A program made the position numbers and the translations under genes. The notes beneath the pieces are model-generated. The model saw nothing but the letters and a program-made list of their open reading frames with translations, did no database searches and had not been told where the DNA came from. Below are positions 20,943 to 32,649 of a DNA stretch of 64,000 nucleotides, one piece after another. Positions within the stretch are counted from its first letter, which is position 1. Each line of letters begins with the position of its first letter. This DNA is from Corythucha ciliata (Eukaryota; Arthropoda; Insecta; Hemiptera; Tingidae), in contig CM075939.1 of NCBI GenBank assembly GCA_038030265.1, positions 48,589,253 to 48,653,252 of the forward strand, in the 5' to 3' direction.

Positions 20943-21497
20943 TGTTGAGCGAGAGTATTCGCGCAGTGAGATTTAAAACGTTTTAGGAGAAGTATTTATT
21001 TTTAAACGGTTAATCGTGTTCATAACAATTAATAAAGAACAGATATGAAAAACAAATTGCAGGGAGTTATTTTCGTTTTTGGCTTGAAGCATTAAATTAT
21101 GATTTGCTCAATCCAACAGGTCTCGGCAGATTATTTAAATCGGCCTTTCAAATTCCACCTGGGTCATTTATGATCTCTAATGGGACAAAATATAAGTGTA
21201 ATAAAACAATGTTTTAACGAAGTAATCGTGAAGTAATCGTTCGCAGATGAAATGTCTCACCTTTTTTATGGATTGAACGAAGAACACGCCTCGAAGAAAG
21301 TAAACACGAGCCCGCACAAGTCACACGGATATAATAAACCAAAAAATAAACAAACACGTATGTGAGAGGTTGATGAATGAGAAAATATGCCGCCCCAATG
21401 CTTCAGAAGTGTATGTAGTAGCCTCGTGCAAGCTCTGGTCTCTGGTACGTCACACAGGGGCTGAGGTAGGTAGTTACCTCCTCGAACTGTCAATACA
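20943..21497 (-). repeat. 5' LTR of the copia element
   Basis: On the minus strand the block begins TGTATTGACAG and ends CTCAACA at the PBS, giving TG...CA ends and a length of 555 bp. A TATA-like TATTATATCC lies inside (about 21328-21340). The left edge cannot be proved because the 3' LTR is missing, so the LTR pair cannot be compared. Confidence 0.7.
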
Positions 21498-24280
21498 TAA
21501 AATTATAATATTTTCGATATATTGCATTCATTTTTATGGTGAAAAAGGATGACATTCGCGTTATTTAACCGAATTTCACAATAAAAAAGCGTCAGAGACC
21601 AAAATTTCTGATACGTGCACCTTCCTCATTGGTCAGCTAGTAAGTGTTGGTCCAAAGGCTCATAAACCGCGTCCAGTTCGAGTTGCAGTACTTTGTCTCG
21701 AATGCCTAGGGGGTTGACTGATGAGCGGATTTGGTTAAAAGGACAAAAAATTAACAAATTGGACGCAACCGTGTAGCTAAGGATGTCTGTAGCACAGGGG
21801 ATCTGAAAACTGAGACGGTTTTTTGGCTGTTGAAGCGGTTTTCATCGTGATGCCTCCGTTAGAGAGGCCGTTGCGTTGTGGCAAATTTAGTCACAGGGGT
21901 CACCCAATCTGTAGGTTTGAAGTCCATGTGGGAAGTGAGCCACTCCGTAGTCGATTAAATCTGCCCGAAACGCTCATTTTCGGCACTTCAAAGGGTACTG
22001 ATAGGGGCCTTGGATGCGTTTTGGTTGCTGTTGATTGCGTGACCGCTGGTGTCAATTGGTGGGGGGGGGGGTTTCAAGCACTTCAAATGTTCATCCTTCC
22101 AGTGTGAGCTGTGGTCTTTATCCTGTTCCCACAAAACTAAATTTTCCTTCAATATTATACAACAAAAATAATTACGATTGAGCGCCGAAAGTGTCTTCAT
22201 CATTGTGCGCGCCGGTATCAATTACGCCTCAAGCTATTATTACGGGAGTAAATGACGCTTCATTGCTGTGATTACCCCCCTTATCTGGTTTCATTCATCA
22301 AGGAGTCAAAAGAGTACCCAATTATGAAAATTGGCGACGCTTTTACGTTTTCAAATGCACGAATTTTTATTGTTTGAAAAATATTTAAAGTAGGCACGAT
22401 GTCTCTTGACTTTGATATTTTTTTGTTACAAAAAAAAAAAAAAAAAAATGAGAAAAAAAAGTATAAAAACAAGAGCTCTCTGTTCTACGTACAAATGAAA
22501 GGAGCGCATATAAATGTGAAAAGAGAAGTAAAAATTTCTGAATGTTTTGAATTTTTACCCTTTTCTCCCTCTTCCCAAAACCCCTTCTGTCCTTTCGTTC
22601 TTGGATAAAAACTTTTCTTCAAGAGCCCGGAGAAAACATTCTTCGCCAGAAGGATAAAAAGAAAAAAATAGTTGCCTTTCAGCAGCTCTTCAAATTCAGG
22701 AGTTTATCAAGTTGAGCAACTGAACGAGTAAACTTTTCATTCTATTCTCGTATAAAAATCAAACCCTAAAAAACATTTTTTTTTTCCTCCTCTCTCTTTT
22801 TTGGGGTCAGACGGTTGCTTTAAATAAAAATGTTCAATTTAACTATAACTGGCAAAAGCTTGTTTTTAAAAGTGGAGGAAAATGAGGCTTGCTGTCAATT
22901 GGCAGCGTTCTAACGTTTTGTTTGGACATTCGTGCAGAGGGGGGGGGGATTAATAAATCTAGAAGGAAAATTATCAAAGCGCTTTATTTACTCAGCTCTT
23001 CAAAAATTGTTGGAGAGGAAGTCGCAGACTGGGAACAATGGCTTTTCAGGTTTGGTTTGGACACTCGCTGTTTATGAACTAACTTGTCTCTCGTTTTTTG
23101 TGTGATCCAATATTTAAGAGATTAGTCCTTTTTCGGCAATTGTTTAACGCGGTCTCTTCCTTCATAAAAAGTCGCTCAAATAACCCCCTCCCATCGCTCC
23201 GTCACATTTCAGACATGCGGTGTACTCTTCTTGAACTGTTTTTTAAATTAAATTTTTCGAATATTTGAGGAATTTAATTTTGCTCCACCATCATAAGATC
23301 TTCGTTACGGCTTTCCTATCCCTCACCCTGTGGAACAGACAGACACACACACACACACACAGCCGCCAATCCAGATAACTCAAAGTCGCCGGCTTGAATC
23401 CCCCCCCCCCAACACTACCATCCTCCATCAACCCACCCCACAAACAAACTTGCCGCGAAGGGCTCATTGCCAAAAAGAATCAAGGTCTGGCCGAGTCTAC
23501 GAGAGATGAGTTGGAAGGAGAGTATAGAGTTTATAGTGAAGGAAGACGGCGAATGCCGAAGCGTTTTAATTTATTTCCTCGCGTTTGGGAAGCGTACTTT
23601 TTTTTTTGCCGCAGGCCGCAACAACGTGGTAGAAACCCTCCCCTGTGGAAATGAAAGAAAGTAAATTACACCTCATTTAGAACAGTGTACATCTTATTTG
23701 TTGCGTTTTTATGTCCTCTGTTTTTATATAAAGCTTGAAAGGTAGTTGTGGGCACGGGGTGGATGATGTGAGCGGTGTTTTTAAAGCGATGAGTTTAATT
23801 TAATACTAGAATTCTTCGCAAAAAAAAAAAAGATACTCTGAGGCCAAATGAAATGGTCGTTAATTTAGATCCCCTCCCACCCTTCTTCATCAGTCCTTCC
23901 TTCATCTATTACAGCTATAATCCGGTTTTAAATTAAGCTTAATTTCTTTCGCCTTCGACTACACGTATTAGAGGGCTTAAATAGAATGCTATGTTAGAGC
24001 GCGGATAACGTAAATTTTGTTCGCCTATAACTATGTGCAATAAAGCGATTCATAAAACGCCGATCAGGAAAAGGGCCCCTATAGCGCACTGGCAAAATTG
24101 AAGGACAATTTTGTGCGCAATTTTTTGCGCAATACTTATCCTCACCCTATTGTTACCTAAATTCTGTTTCTGAGTATAACCGACCACTTCGTGGTAGCAC
24201 CGTAACATTCTGATGGAAACTCCGCCCTTTTGGAGGCACGTGGGTAAACAGTGACTGCGGAAGGAGATATGCTGTGACCA
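21498..24280. other. Unassigned intergenic DNA
   Basis: AT-rich sequence with G runs (near 22060 and 22938), poly-A runs (22431-22448 and 23821-23831), a CA dinucleotide run (23343-23362) and a C run near 23400. The ORF at 21823-22107 has no recognisable features. No transposon ends seen. Confidence 0.4.
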
Positions 24281-24286
24281 CGTCTG

Positions 24287-24370
24287 CCAGGGTTGCCACA
24301 GATCGGGAAATCCGAGGAAACCGGGAAAAGTCAGGGAATTTCTTGATTTTGACACCAAAGTCAGGGAAAA
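24287..24370. repeat. GTCAGGGAA-type repeat, related copy at 27760-27815
   Basis: The segment reads CAGGGTTGCCACAGATCGGG, then AAAGTCAGGGAATTTC and again AAAGTCAGGGAAAAAA. A related stretch at 27760-27815 has GGTCAGGGAATTTC and GGTCAGGGAAAAGTCAGG. Such GTCAGGGAA clusters look like subterminal repeats of a DNA transposon. The two copies bracket the whole 24.3-27.8 kb block, so it may be one composite element. Confidence 0.45.
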
Positions 24371-24519
24371 AATGAGCGGACAGCTTCTTTATCAAAATTG
24401 AACTAATGCGAGCTCTTCTACGCAGCATCACCCTTCGACGGACTCCTTTGTTTTCGATATTTTGAGTTTTACGTTATACGCTCGGATTACGGACTTGCTC
24501 AATGCTTGAGAAATTGTGT

Positions 24520-24905
24520 GTGTTTTACTCTACTAAAAATGGCTTGACAGCTGACAACTATTCTCTTCTAGCTAAACTAGCTATTCTAAGCATAAAAACG
24601 GCCAAGTTGATCATACTCGCGCCTCAAAATGGCAACGCTAACGATTTGCACATTAAAAATTGCTATACTGACTATTTTTGCGCTACAAACATACCAAACT
24701 GGCAATTCACACTTTGGAAATGACATCACACGCCATAAAAATGGCTAACCTGACGATTCTTGCAGCCCTGATAATCCTTGAACAGATCGACCGTTCGGGC
24801 GCCAAAAATGGTCAATGATTCACGCTAACGCAAGATAAACTGGCGAGTTTTTCTCCCAAAATGGCAGAACTGACTAATTGCGCGCTGAAAACAGAACAGG
24901 CAAAT
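24520..24905 (-). repeat. ~30-bp repeat array, subfamily B, left half
   Basis: Units of the type AAAAATGGCCAAACTGAC followed by ATTCGCGCCC are present at about 30-bp spacing. The array opens with CTCTACTAAAAATGGCTTG, a boundary shared with arrays at 34151 and 55531. It stops at about 24905, where a LINE begins. Confidence 0.75.
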
Positions 24906-24906
24906 C

Positions 24907-26966
24907 ATGCTTGGAGATGTTCACAAGGAGATTGTGAACGCCAAAGTTGACTTATCAATAAGTCTGCAAACGCCTGCCCAGTTAGAGAAAGAGATGAATA
25001 ACTTTGTGCAAACCTTACAAGAGGCGATTTGGAGTAGCACGCCGAGTAATAATCCCAATCACAAGCGGTGGTCCAGCTATCCTGTGGAAGTACCGGAAAT
25101 GGTTCAAGCGAAAAGGCGGGCACGTAAAATATGGCAAAGGAATCGATCAACAGAAAATAAGATGAAATTGAACAAGCTTTGTAACCAGCTGAAATCGCTT
25201 ATAAGGCATGTAAAGAACGAAGAATTTTCGGCGTACCTCGAAGGCTTGACACCAGAAAAAGGCACAGAATACTCGCTGTGGAAAGCGACAAAGAGCCTCA
25301 AGCGGCCAAAAGTGCCTATACCACCCATTCGAACTGGCGAAGGAACGCGGAAAAGGAGCGCAAAGGAAAAAGTGCAGGTATTTGCAGATCATCTGCAAAG
25401 AACCTTCCAGCCCCATCCACGGCAGTCAGCCAACAAATGTGTATCCTACGTACCCAACAAGGACAACTGGGAAATTCGGTCAGTAATGATCAAAGTACTA
25501 AGGACGGAAATTATGACAAACCTCAGTACGAAAAAATCCCCCGGCTATGACTACATAACAGCCAGGATGATGCGGGAGCTGCCCGAAAGGGGATTTAGGA
25601 CGCTACTGTATTTAATCAACGCAGCCTTACGCCTCAAGTATGTCCCCCGGCAATGGAAAGTAGCTGAAGTTATAATGATAGCAGAGCCGGGAAAGCCAGC
25701 TAATGAAGTGAAGTCGTATCGACCCATTTCTTCTCCCTACAGTCTCGACAATTTTTGAGAAACTCCTCCTGAAAAGACTAAGGCCTATTCTAGAAGAAAA
25801 ACGACCATCCCATCAGTTTGGATTCAGAGAACAACACTCCACAATAGATCAGGTCCATCGGATAGTGAATGCTTGGAGTCTACTCTGGAAGAAAAGAAAA
25901 TATGTTCGGCTGTCTTTCGGACGTAGCTCAAGCGTTTGATAAAGTTTGGCACAAGGGTCTTAAGTTCAAGTTGAATAAACTCCTGAAAAAAGTCTACGAA
26001 ATTCTGAAATCTTATTTATGCGGTAGACACTTCCGAGTGAAACACCGAGGGAAACACGTTGCATAAAATTTCGGCTGGAGTACCTCAAGGAAGCGTCCTT
26101 GGACCAGTGCTTTACCTATTGTACACGAGTGACCTACCCGTGAGAGAGGACTCAATCATTGCAACGTTTGCCGACGACACAGCTCTTCTTGCAGTCGGAA
26201 ATGATGTTGAAGAGGCTACTAGCAAAAGCATACCGCGGTAGAAGAAGTAAACACCTGGACAAAAAATTGGAGAATAAAACTCAACGAGGAGAAATCTGTT
26301 CGTGTAAACATTACAAATCGCAAGACCAGCCCAATCTCCGTGCAACTCAATGAGAAAATAATACCATTTGCAAACACGGCGAAGTATCTAGGCATGACGC
26401 TGGGTGCTAAACTCCGGTGGAAGCCTCACGCCAAAAAGAAAAAAGAGGAACTCAACACCAAGCTCAGAAAAATGTACTGGCTGCTCAGGAAGCATTCTGA
26501 GCTCTCCATGGCCAACAAGCTCCTGCTATACCAGCAAGTTCTGAAGCCGATCTGGGCCTACGGGTGTCAGCTTTGGGGCTGCACCAAGAAAAGCAATGTC
26601 AAAGTCATACAAACTTTTCAAAACAAAGTTTTGAGAATGATAACAAATGCGCCCTGTTATGTACGAGGGCTTGACCTGCATCGTGACCTGCAAATTGAAA
26701 TGGTGGCAGAAGCTATCAAAAAAGGAGCAGCGGAGCACGAAAAAAGGCTCCACAAACACTCTAATGTTGAGGCACTCGTCTTGCTGGATACTGCAGGAGA
26801 CTTTCGACGGCTAAAACGGACCAAACCCCTTGACTTGGTAGCTACATTATAAGTGTAGTGAAACCACAAACTGTGCAAAATGTGAAAGTGAAGTTGCTAG
26901 ATGTTATTTAATTCTTATTTGTATATATAGCAGTTGCAACATGTAATAAGTGAAGAAAAAAAAAAT
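24907..26966 (+). pseudogene. Jockey-like non-LTR retrotransposon, 5'-truncated, reverse transcriptase
   Basis: The first frame (24907-25758) holds the RT N-terminal part, with STKKSPGYDYITARMM and, at its end, the KSYRPIS motif. The frame then shifts several times, with pieces at 25869-26066, 26059-26241 and 26340-26852. Visible RT motifs are LSDVAQAFDKVWH (block A), GVPQGSVLGPVLYLLYTSDL (block B) and ATFADDTALL (catalytic FADD). The thumb and tail follow (KYLGMTLGAKLRWKPH, PIWAYGCQLWGC, QNKVLRMITNAP). The endonuclease and ORF1 are missing. A short 3' UTR ends in an A-rich tail at 26954-26966. At least four frame changes, so dead. It sits inside a subfamily B repeat array that resumes at 26975. 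Confidence 0.92.
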
Positions 26967-26974
26967 TCCAAATT

Positions 26975-27370
26975 GACTCCACGCAACCTAAAATTGGCCA
27001 ACTGTACGGTTCGCGCCCTTTATAATACCTGAACAGATTATACCTGCACTTAAAATGGCTATAAATTGACTATCCCTTTGCCAGAAATGGTCAAAGTGAC
27101 CGCATTCGTGCCTTGCCCTGACAGACTATATTCGCGCCCTAACAAACGCCTACACTGACTATTCGCGTTTTAAAATTGACGGAACAGACAACTCTGAAAA
27201 TGGCAAAACTGACAATTTGCGCGCTAAAATACAAACGATTCCTCCCCTGAAAAAATGGTAAAGGTGACCATTCGCACTCCAAATATGGCCAAACTGACAA
27301 TTCGCGCTGTGAAAAATGGTTAAACTGACGATTCGATCACCAAAATCGATTTACTGGTCATTCGTTTCAT
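26975..27370 (-). repeat. ~30-bp repeat array, subfamily B, right half
   Basis: Units such as 'atggccaaactgacaattcg' (about 27286) and 'ttcgcgctgtgaaaaatggt' (about 27301) continue in the orientation of 24520-24905. The LINE therefore inserted into one pre-existing array. Confidence 0.75.
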
Positions 27371-27593
27371 TAGTTTGGTTTATGTGGTAGGAGGGGGTGG
27401 GGCAAAATTAGCAGTTTCAGTACTGGAAAATCCAATTTTGGTGCTTAATACACAGTTTTACAGCTAACTAGGTGTTTTTTTTAGCTCGTGGTAGGGTTAA
27501 GGGAGTTTGCGAATGATCGCGGTCATGCAGCTGAACAGCTAGTTTACGGTGTGAAATTATAAGTTTTGGGGGACTAACGATTTCCTCGCTTCT

Positions 27594-27698
27594 CCTCGAA
27601 CCAGCGTGTTTGGGACTCGAACCCGCATCCGAGCGCTTCCCAAAGGGGTGGTAGTGGGGGGCTCGAGCCCCCTTAGCCCCTCCGTAGATCCGTACCTG
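27594..27698 (-). repeat. Candidate mobile-element end (CAGGTACGGATCTACGG type)
   Basis: Read in reverse from 27698, the sequence starts CAGGTACGGATCTACGG, followed by GGGGCTAAGGGGGCTCGAGC. This resembles the CAGTGGCGGATCTAGG ends at 55087 and 34100. The GGGGGCTCGAGCCCCC palindrome is also found, changed, near 56548 (GGGGGCTCGAGTCCCC). It may be the right end of the element that carries the 24.5-27.4 kb array. Confidence 0.45.
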
Positions 27699-28029
27699 AT
27701 ACGAGTATTCTTCCGAGCGTGCGATGTGTTCACAAGTCTGTAACATTGTTCTTCAAATGTTACCGGAATTTGGTCAGGGAATTTCACGAAACTGGTCAGG
27801 GAAAAGTCAGGTAATTCCATGCGATGCGGTGTTTGAACAAATATAGCAATTTAGCAAAATATTATACTCCGCGCAATGATGGATCTAAACATACCAGGCC
27901 CCTTACTCACTAGCCGCAAGCCTAGCAGGGCAGGCAGGGGTGAAATCGTCATTAATGGACAGTGTGCCGCGCGTAGCAGACCCGAGAAATGCATTGCGCA
28001 GGTAGCGTGTGCACTCTGTCTAAAACTTT

Positions 28030-28550
28030 AGGCGTTGATTGACACTTTTTGTCGACTATAGCCGCGGACTTAGCGAATATCTCAATTTTGAGCAGTGAAA
28101 ATGCATCCAAAAATCGTGAATTAGCACTTTTTCACAAGTTTGGTCTAACAGTTTGCATTAAAAAAAGAAAAACTGTGATTGGAGATATTTGCTCCAAATT
28201 AGCCATTAATGAGCGTGTTGCCTCAATTTCAGCCATTAATTAGCGTTTTAGGTTAATTTTACCAGTGAATTAGCACTTTTTCTGGATTTTAGACACGAGA
28301 ATGAGCGCTTTTTTTTTGGTTTTAGCTGTGAATGGGAACTTTCGCGTACTTAACCAAAGAGCAGCACATTACCGTTTTCTAGCTGTAAAAGAACCTCTAA
28401 AACTTTGAATTAGCGCCTTTTCTAAATTTAAACCGTGTTTTGTCTCACATTTAGCAACAATTGTGGCAGGGAGCCAATTCACTGTAAATATTTCCTTTTC
28501 ATACGAAAGTACATGGAATTTAAAATTGAGAAAAAGCGTTAATTCGAGAC
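28030..28550 (+). repeat. ~30-bp repeat field, subfamily A, plus orientation
   Basis: Diverged units occur, such as 'tcagccattaattagcgttt' near 28229 and 'accagtgaattagcactttt' near 28260. The last part (28525-28550) switches to the reverse orientation ('ttgagaaaaagcgttaattc'). Confidence 0.6.
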
Positions 28551-28552
28551 TA

Positions 28553-28697
28553 ATGGCGTTTTCCATTTCCAAATAATTCCGCTCTGGAGACGGGCATTTC
28601 CACCCGTCTTGTCCGTTACCATATGATATAATTCAGAGAAGACGGGTGGAAATGCTCGACTTCAAACCGGAATTTTATGCAAAATGGAAAACGCTAT
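28553..28697. mobile_element. MITE with ~60-bp terminal inverted repeats
   Basis: The left arm starts ATGGCGTTTTCCATTT and includes GACGGGCATTTCCACCCGTC. The right arm is its inverse, with GACGGGTGGAAATGCTCGAC, and ends AAATGGAAAACGCTAT at 28697. The arms match over about 60 bp with a few changes, leaving a loop of only about 25 bp. No coding capacity. The same right end occurs alone at 57121-57149. The target duplication is unclear. Confidence 0.75.
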
Positions 28698-29079
28698 AAA
28701 ATTGAGAAAAATGGCTGATTCGGGGCTAAAATCAGCAGTTAGGCACTTGTTTCGAAATTACGCTATTGGGCTGTTGTTTGGGGCGAGTCCTGCGTCTGAA
28801 AAATTAGAAAAGGCGTAAATTGTTGTCTAAAATTGAGGTAAAATACTGATTCGTGGACTCGCGTGGCTTATTCCGAACTTCGTCAGAGCGATTACAGCTG
28901 CAGCGACGACGTGCGTGGCGTGTGTGGGATAAAATTTAGGTTGTACGACGAATATAATACTCGTGATGAGGCTTCGACGTCGCTGTCCGTACGTCTTCAT
29001 TTCCGGCCGGCTGTCCGCAGTCCAACTGCACTGAAACCCACAAAAACCCCGTATTTCCCCGTATAAAAAACCCCTCGTC

Positions 29080-30110
29080 ACTTGCAATTTCGGTGAAATA
29101 AAGGCCCGAGGTTTGTGATTCCAAATCAAATTTAAGAAACATTGCAAAACAGAGAAACAAGGCCGGCAAGCATTCTAAGCCTGACGGATTACGAAATTGG
29201 AAGTTTCCTGGCTGATTATCCGCACAATTGCAAGTTTCGGTTTTAGTTCCTGCAAAATCGGAAGTTTCGGGTTTTTATTTCACTGAAATTATAACCGTGG
29301 AATTAGAATGTGCTAACTTCACGATATTGGCTTGTAAGGTCTCACGATGTGGCTCTGCGCTAGGTCAGCAGCGCAAAATTTATATTTTGTATTCACCAAA
29401 ACACGCCAAATTGCTTTTTTTTTTCTTGTATCAGTAATTCGCAAAATTGATGTTTCACGTCACTAGTGAACTCCGCGGAATTTTTTTTTTTTTTCGTGGA
29501 GTGGGACACATTAAATTGAGTTTTCGAGTGACTCGAACTCCCAGAATGGTGTTTTGGTTGAGCCAAATCCACATAATTGCTTCTTGGACGAGTCGTTAGC
29601 TCGAAATGTTGCTTTTGTAGCAGTGAAAGCCATAGAATCGCTTATTGAGCCCTGCTACCAATGACCAATGCACGCAGGGCTGGACAGCCACTAATATGCC
29701 TGAAGTACCGCGAATAGCCACAAAAGTATAACATTTTGGAGCTAAATATCTAGAAATTTGAAGATTTCTGGATGAATGTTTGTGAAATATCAAATTTCAG
29801 GTCTTTATTTCAGTGAAATTGCAGTGGGCGTGGACCCTCGCAGGGGTAGCCGTCCCCAACTGCTGCACCTACGCCTTGATGAATAGACGCGTACAAATGC
29901 GACATTTATGGCTAAATATTTGTGAGTTTGCAATTTCAAAAACATAATGACGAATGATTGACTTCGTAAGGCCTGACAAAGCAATAAATCGTCGAGTTGG
30001 TTCGTTCAAATCCAATTTCGCTTGCCTGGCGCCCTAAAAAGCAAAATTTCGCGGAATTGGTTGATAAAAACAAGTTTCGCGGGTCATTGTCGCCCCCCCC
30101 CCCCTCCCCA
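29080..30110. repeat. ~30-bp repeat field, subfamily C
   Basis: Units read like CGGAAGTTTCGGGTTTTTATT followed by CACTGAAATT, or AAATTTCGCGGAATTGG then TTGATAAAAACAAG (about 30050). The spacing is near 30 bp, but units are more diverged than in A and B. The segment AGTGGGCGTGGACCC (29823) has a counterpart near 61951. Confidence 0.55.
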
Positions 30111-32614
30111 ATAAAAGGATTTCAAGGAACGAAGGAAACACAGCTTCGCACTGTTGACCCATTTTAAAGAGCAATTCCACAAGGACAAGGGGCCACATTT
30201 GCCCCATCCAAATAAAATTCAGCGGGTTGGGCTACTCCCTTCCTTGACCGTTCACTCCTCCACAATTTTTCGGACCAGTTCGTCTTCTCCAAAAATGAAA
30301 TTTCACGGGGCTGGCTCAGACTCTCTGGGGGGGATGATAAATTGGAGATGCACCTTCCAATTTATGTAGTGGTTGTGGCGGTGGTGGGGGGGGGAGAGCA
30401 CCCATTGGAAATCTAAAAAAACTAATTTTACTGCTCTAAAAATAGCGTCAAGTCGTTTTAAACCATGAAATTAAGGATTGATAATTAAAAGTTACGGCTG
30501 ACTCGTGGTTTTAAATCTTGATAGACTTTATTTAGTATGAAGTTAATTCACTTTTTCATGGAATTGGTTATGAAGATATTTTTAAACTTGTGAATCACAC
30601 AATATTTAACATTTCACGTTTTTCTTCTCTTATTCGCCCTTCAATACAGTCCTAAAACGTGTAATTACGGCCTATGACGTTGCGATGATGTCACGTCCTT
30701 TTCACCATACCGGTCATTATAGAGTTCCTCGAAGCTTTCTATAGGTTTTTTAGTCCGAAAATTTGTACTTTAATAGTAAACATCGGATGATGATGGTGTT
30801 GGTGGTGGGTGGGGGGTGGATTAATGATTTGAGTGATTCTATTCCCATCATAACCCGCTGCGGTGAGTACCGGATTGTTTGGTGAAGCGTGATGATTGAC
30901 GTTGTGGATTGGACGAACGGGGGAGTTGTCGCGTGCGCATAGATCTCTCTCTCTCTCTTCTTCTTCTTCTTCTTCGTCATCGTCTTCTTCTTCTTATTTT
31001 TCTCCTTATTCATCTTCCGTACCCACCCCCCCTCTGTCCCCCGCGCTTCGTGTCGCTGTACAAAATAAAGACGAGAGCCGCGAAACGGGTGTGAGAGACT
31101 CTCTTTTTCGAACATCTCCTCCCCCGCACCTCCCCCCACCCTTACCCACAGCCCCCCAATAACCCTCTACAACCAACCACACACCGCCCCCGCAACCGGC
31201 TGGGGGCCGTCCTTTGCCCAGTAGCTAACATCGCGTTCTTTGTCGCGTCTCGTGTCCGATACAAAAACAACAAAAATTAGTTTTCTTTGATTGTTGTTGG
31301 AAACTTAAATTTTGTCTGGTAATTTTTTTCGAGTTATCAATTTCAGCGCTGAAATTCATCGCATAATTTGGTTAGAGGGAATCAATTTTTTCAACTTTTT
31401 TTTTTTTCTCTCTCGTTGAAAATTGTCATTTTGGGACGCGTTTGTGCCTCGCATACAATTTTTTTCACTAGTAAAAAGTGTACAATTTTGAGTGTTTTAA
31501 CAACTAAAACTCCTTATTGATCACACCGCCGTGTCAGACTCTTCAAAAGGACTTAATCTCAAAAAAGGTACAACCGAATTTTATCTTCATAATTAGACGG
31601 TTAATCATTTTTTAGCATGATGCGTTCCTCTCACATAAACAAAAAAAAAAAGGGGGGGGGGGTAAATAAAAGTGAGAGATGTTGTTTGTGGATTTTCATT
31701 TTCATTTTGCGGCGGCGAATTTACTTTTCTCTTTGTCTTTCTCCCCTCCCCCGCCCTCCCCGTAATACGAAGTGGGGTGCACAATATTTAAATTCATGCT
31801 GCGAGTTCAATCGAGAAAACTTTTGTGGTCAAAATTACACCCCACCCCACCACGTCACAGACCATGTCGTTCACAATCATCAAAGAAGAAAATTTCGTAA
31901 TTTTGTTTACAGTTTTTTTTCAAAAAGTGACTAGGGGGGAGTGGGTAAAAGAGATTTTAACCAGTTTTTATTTATAAATAAATCTTTTATGACTGTCCCG
32001 AATGATTTTTAGAGCGACACAGTGAGTGACAATTTTTTTTTTTTTTTTTAAGGAGGAGACGATATAAATAAAAATCCCTCCGACCTCTTTTTTTATGTGA
32101 TGTTGGATTATTAATGAAATATTATATACGTCCACAAATTTATACTTGTGGCTCATTAGGGGTCGGTTAGCCTAAAATACTTCTTCAAACCCCTTCTAGT
32201 TTGTCGAACATCGTGTTCAACGTCCATAATAATGCAGACAAACAAAAAAAAATGTCATCTCGTGTGGGGCTCGCTAATTTGAGAGTGTGCCTTCCTGCCT
32301 ATCAATATATAGGCGGCCACCGACGCTGCTTGGGGGGACCCTCTCGTTTCGGAAGAGGAAGAGAACTAAAATAATATTGCGTGAGATGAAAAGGACAAAA
32401 CAATAGGGCCCACCTACTGCTTGTTTTATGGTACCACCCTGGGTGCTCTAGAACATTCATGGAACAAAAAAAAATTGCTCAGTAGAGAATAGTTGTTTCG
32501 ATGTGTTCGACACGTAGAGACAACGTCGTATCCCGATGCTGTCAATGTCAATCAAGATATATAAAAGGTATGTTCGAAGCTGTCGATGGCCAGTCCATTC
32601 GTTGGAGAAAAATG

Positions 32615-32649
<35 letters not shown>

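Noticed and set aside
30750..31162. Opposed ORFs of 129 and 88 codons
   Set aside because: Both are translations of a CT/CTT microsatellite (poly-Ser or poly-Lys).
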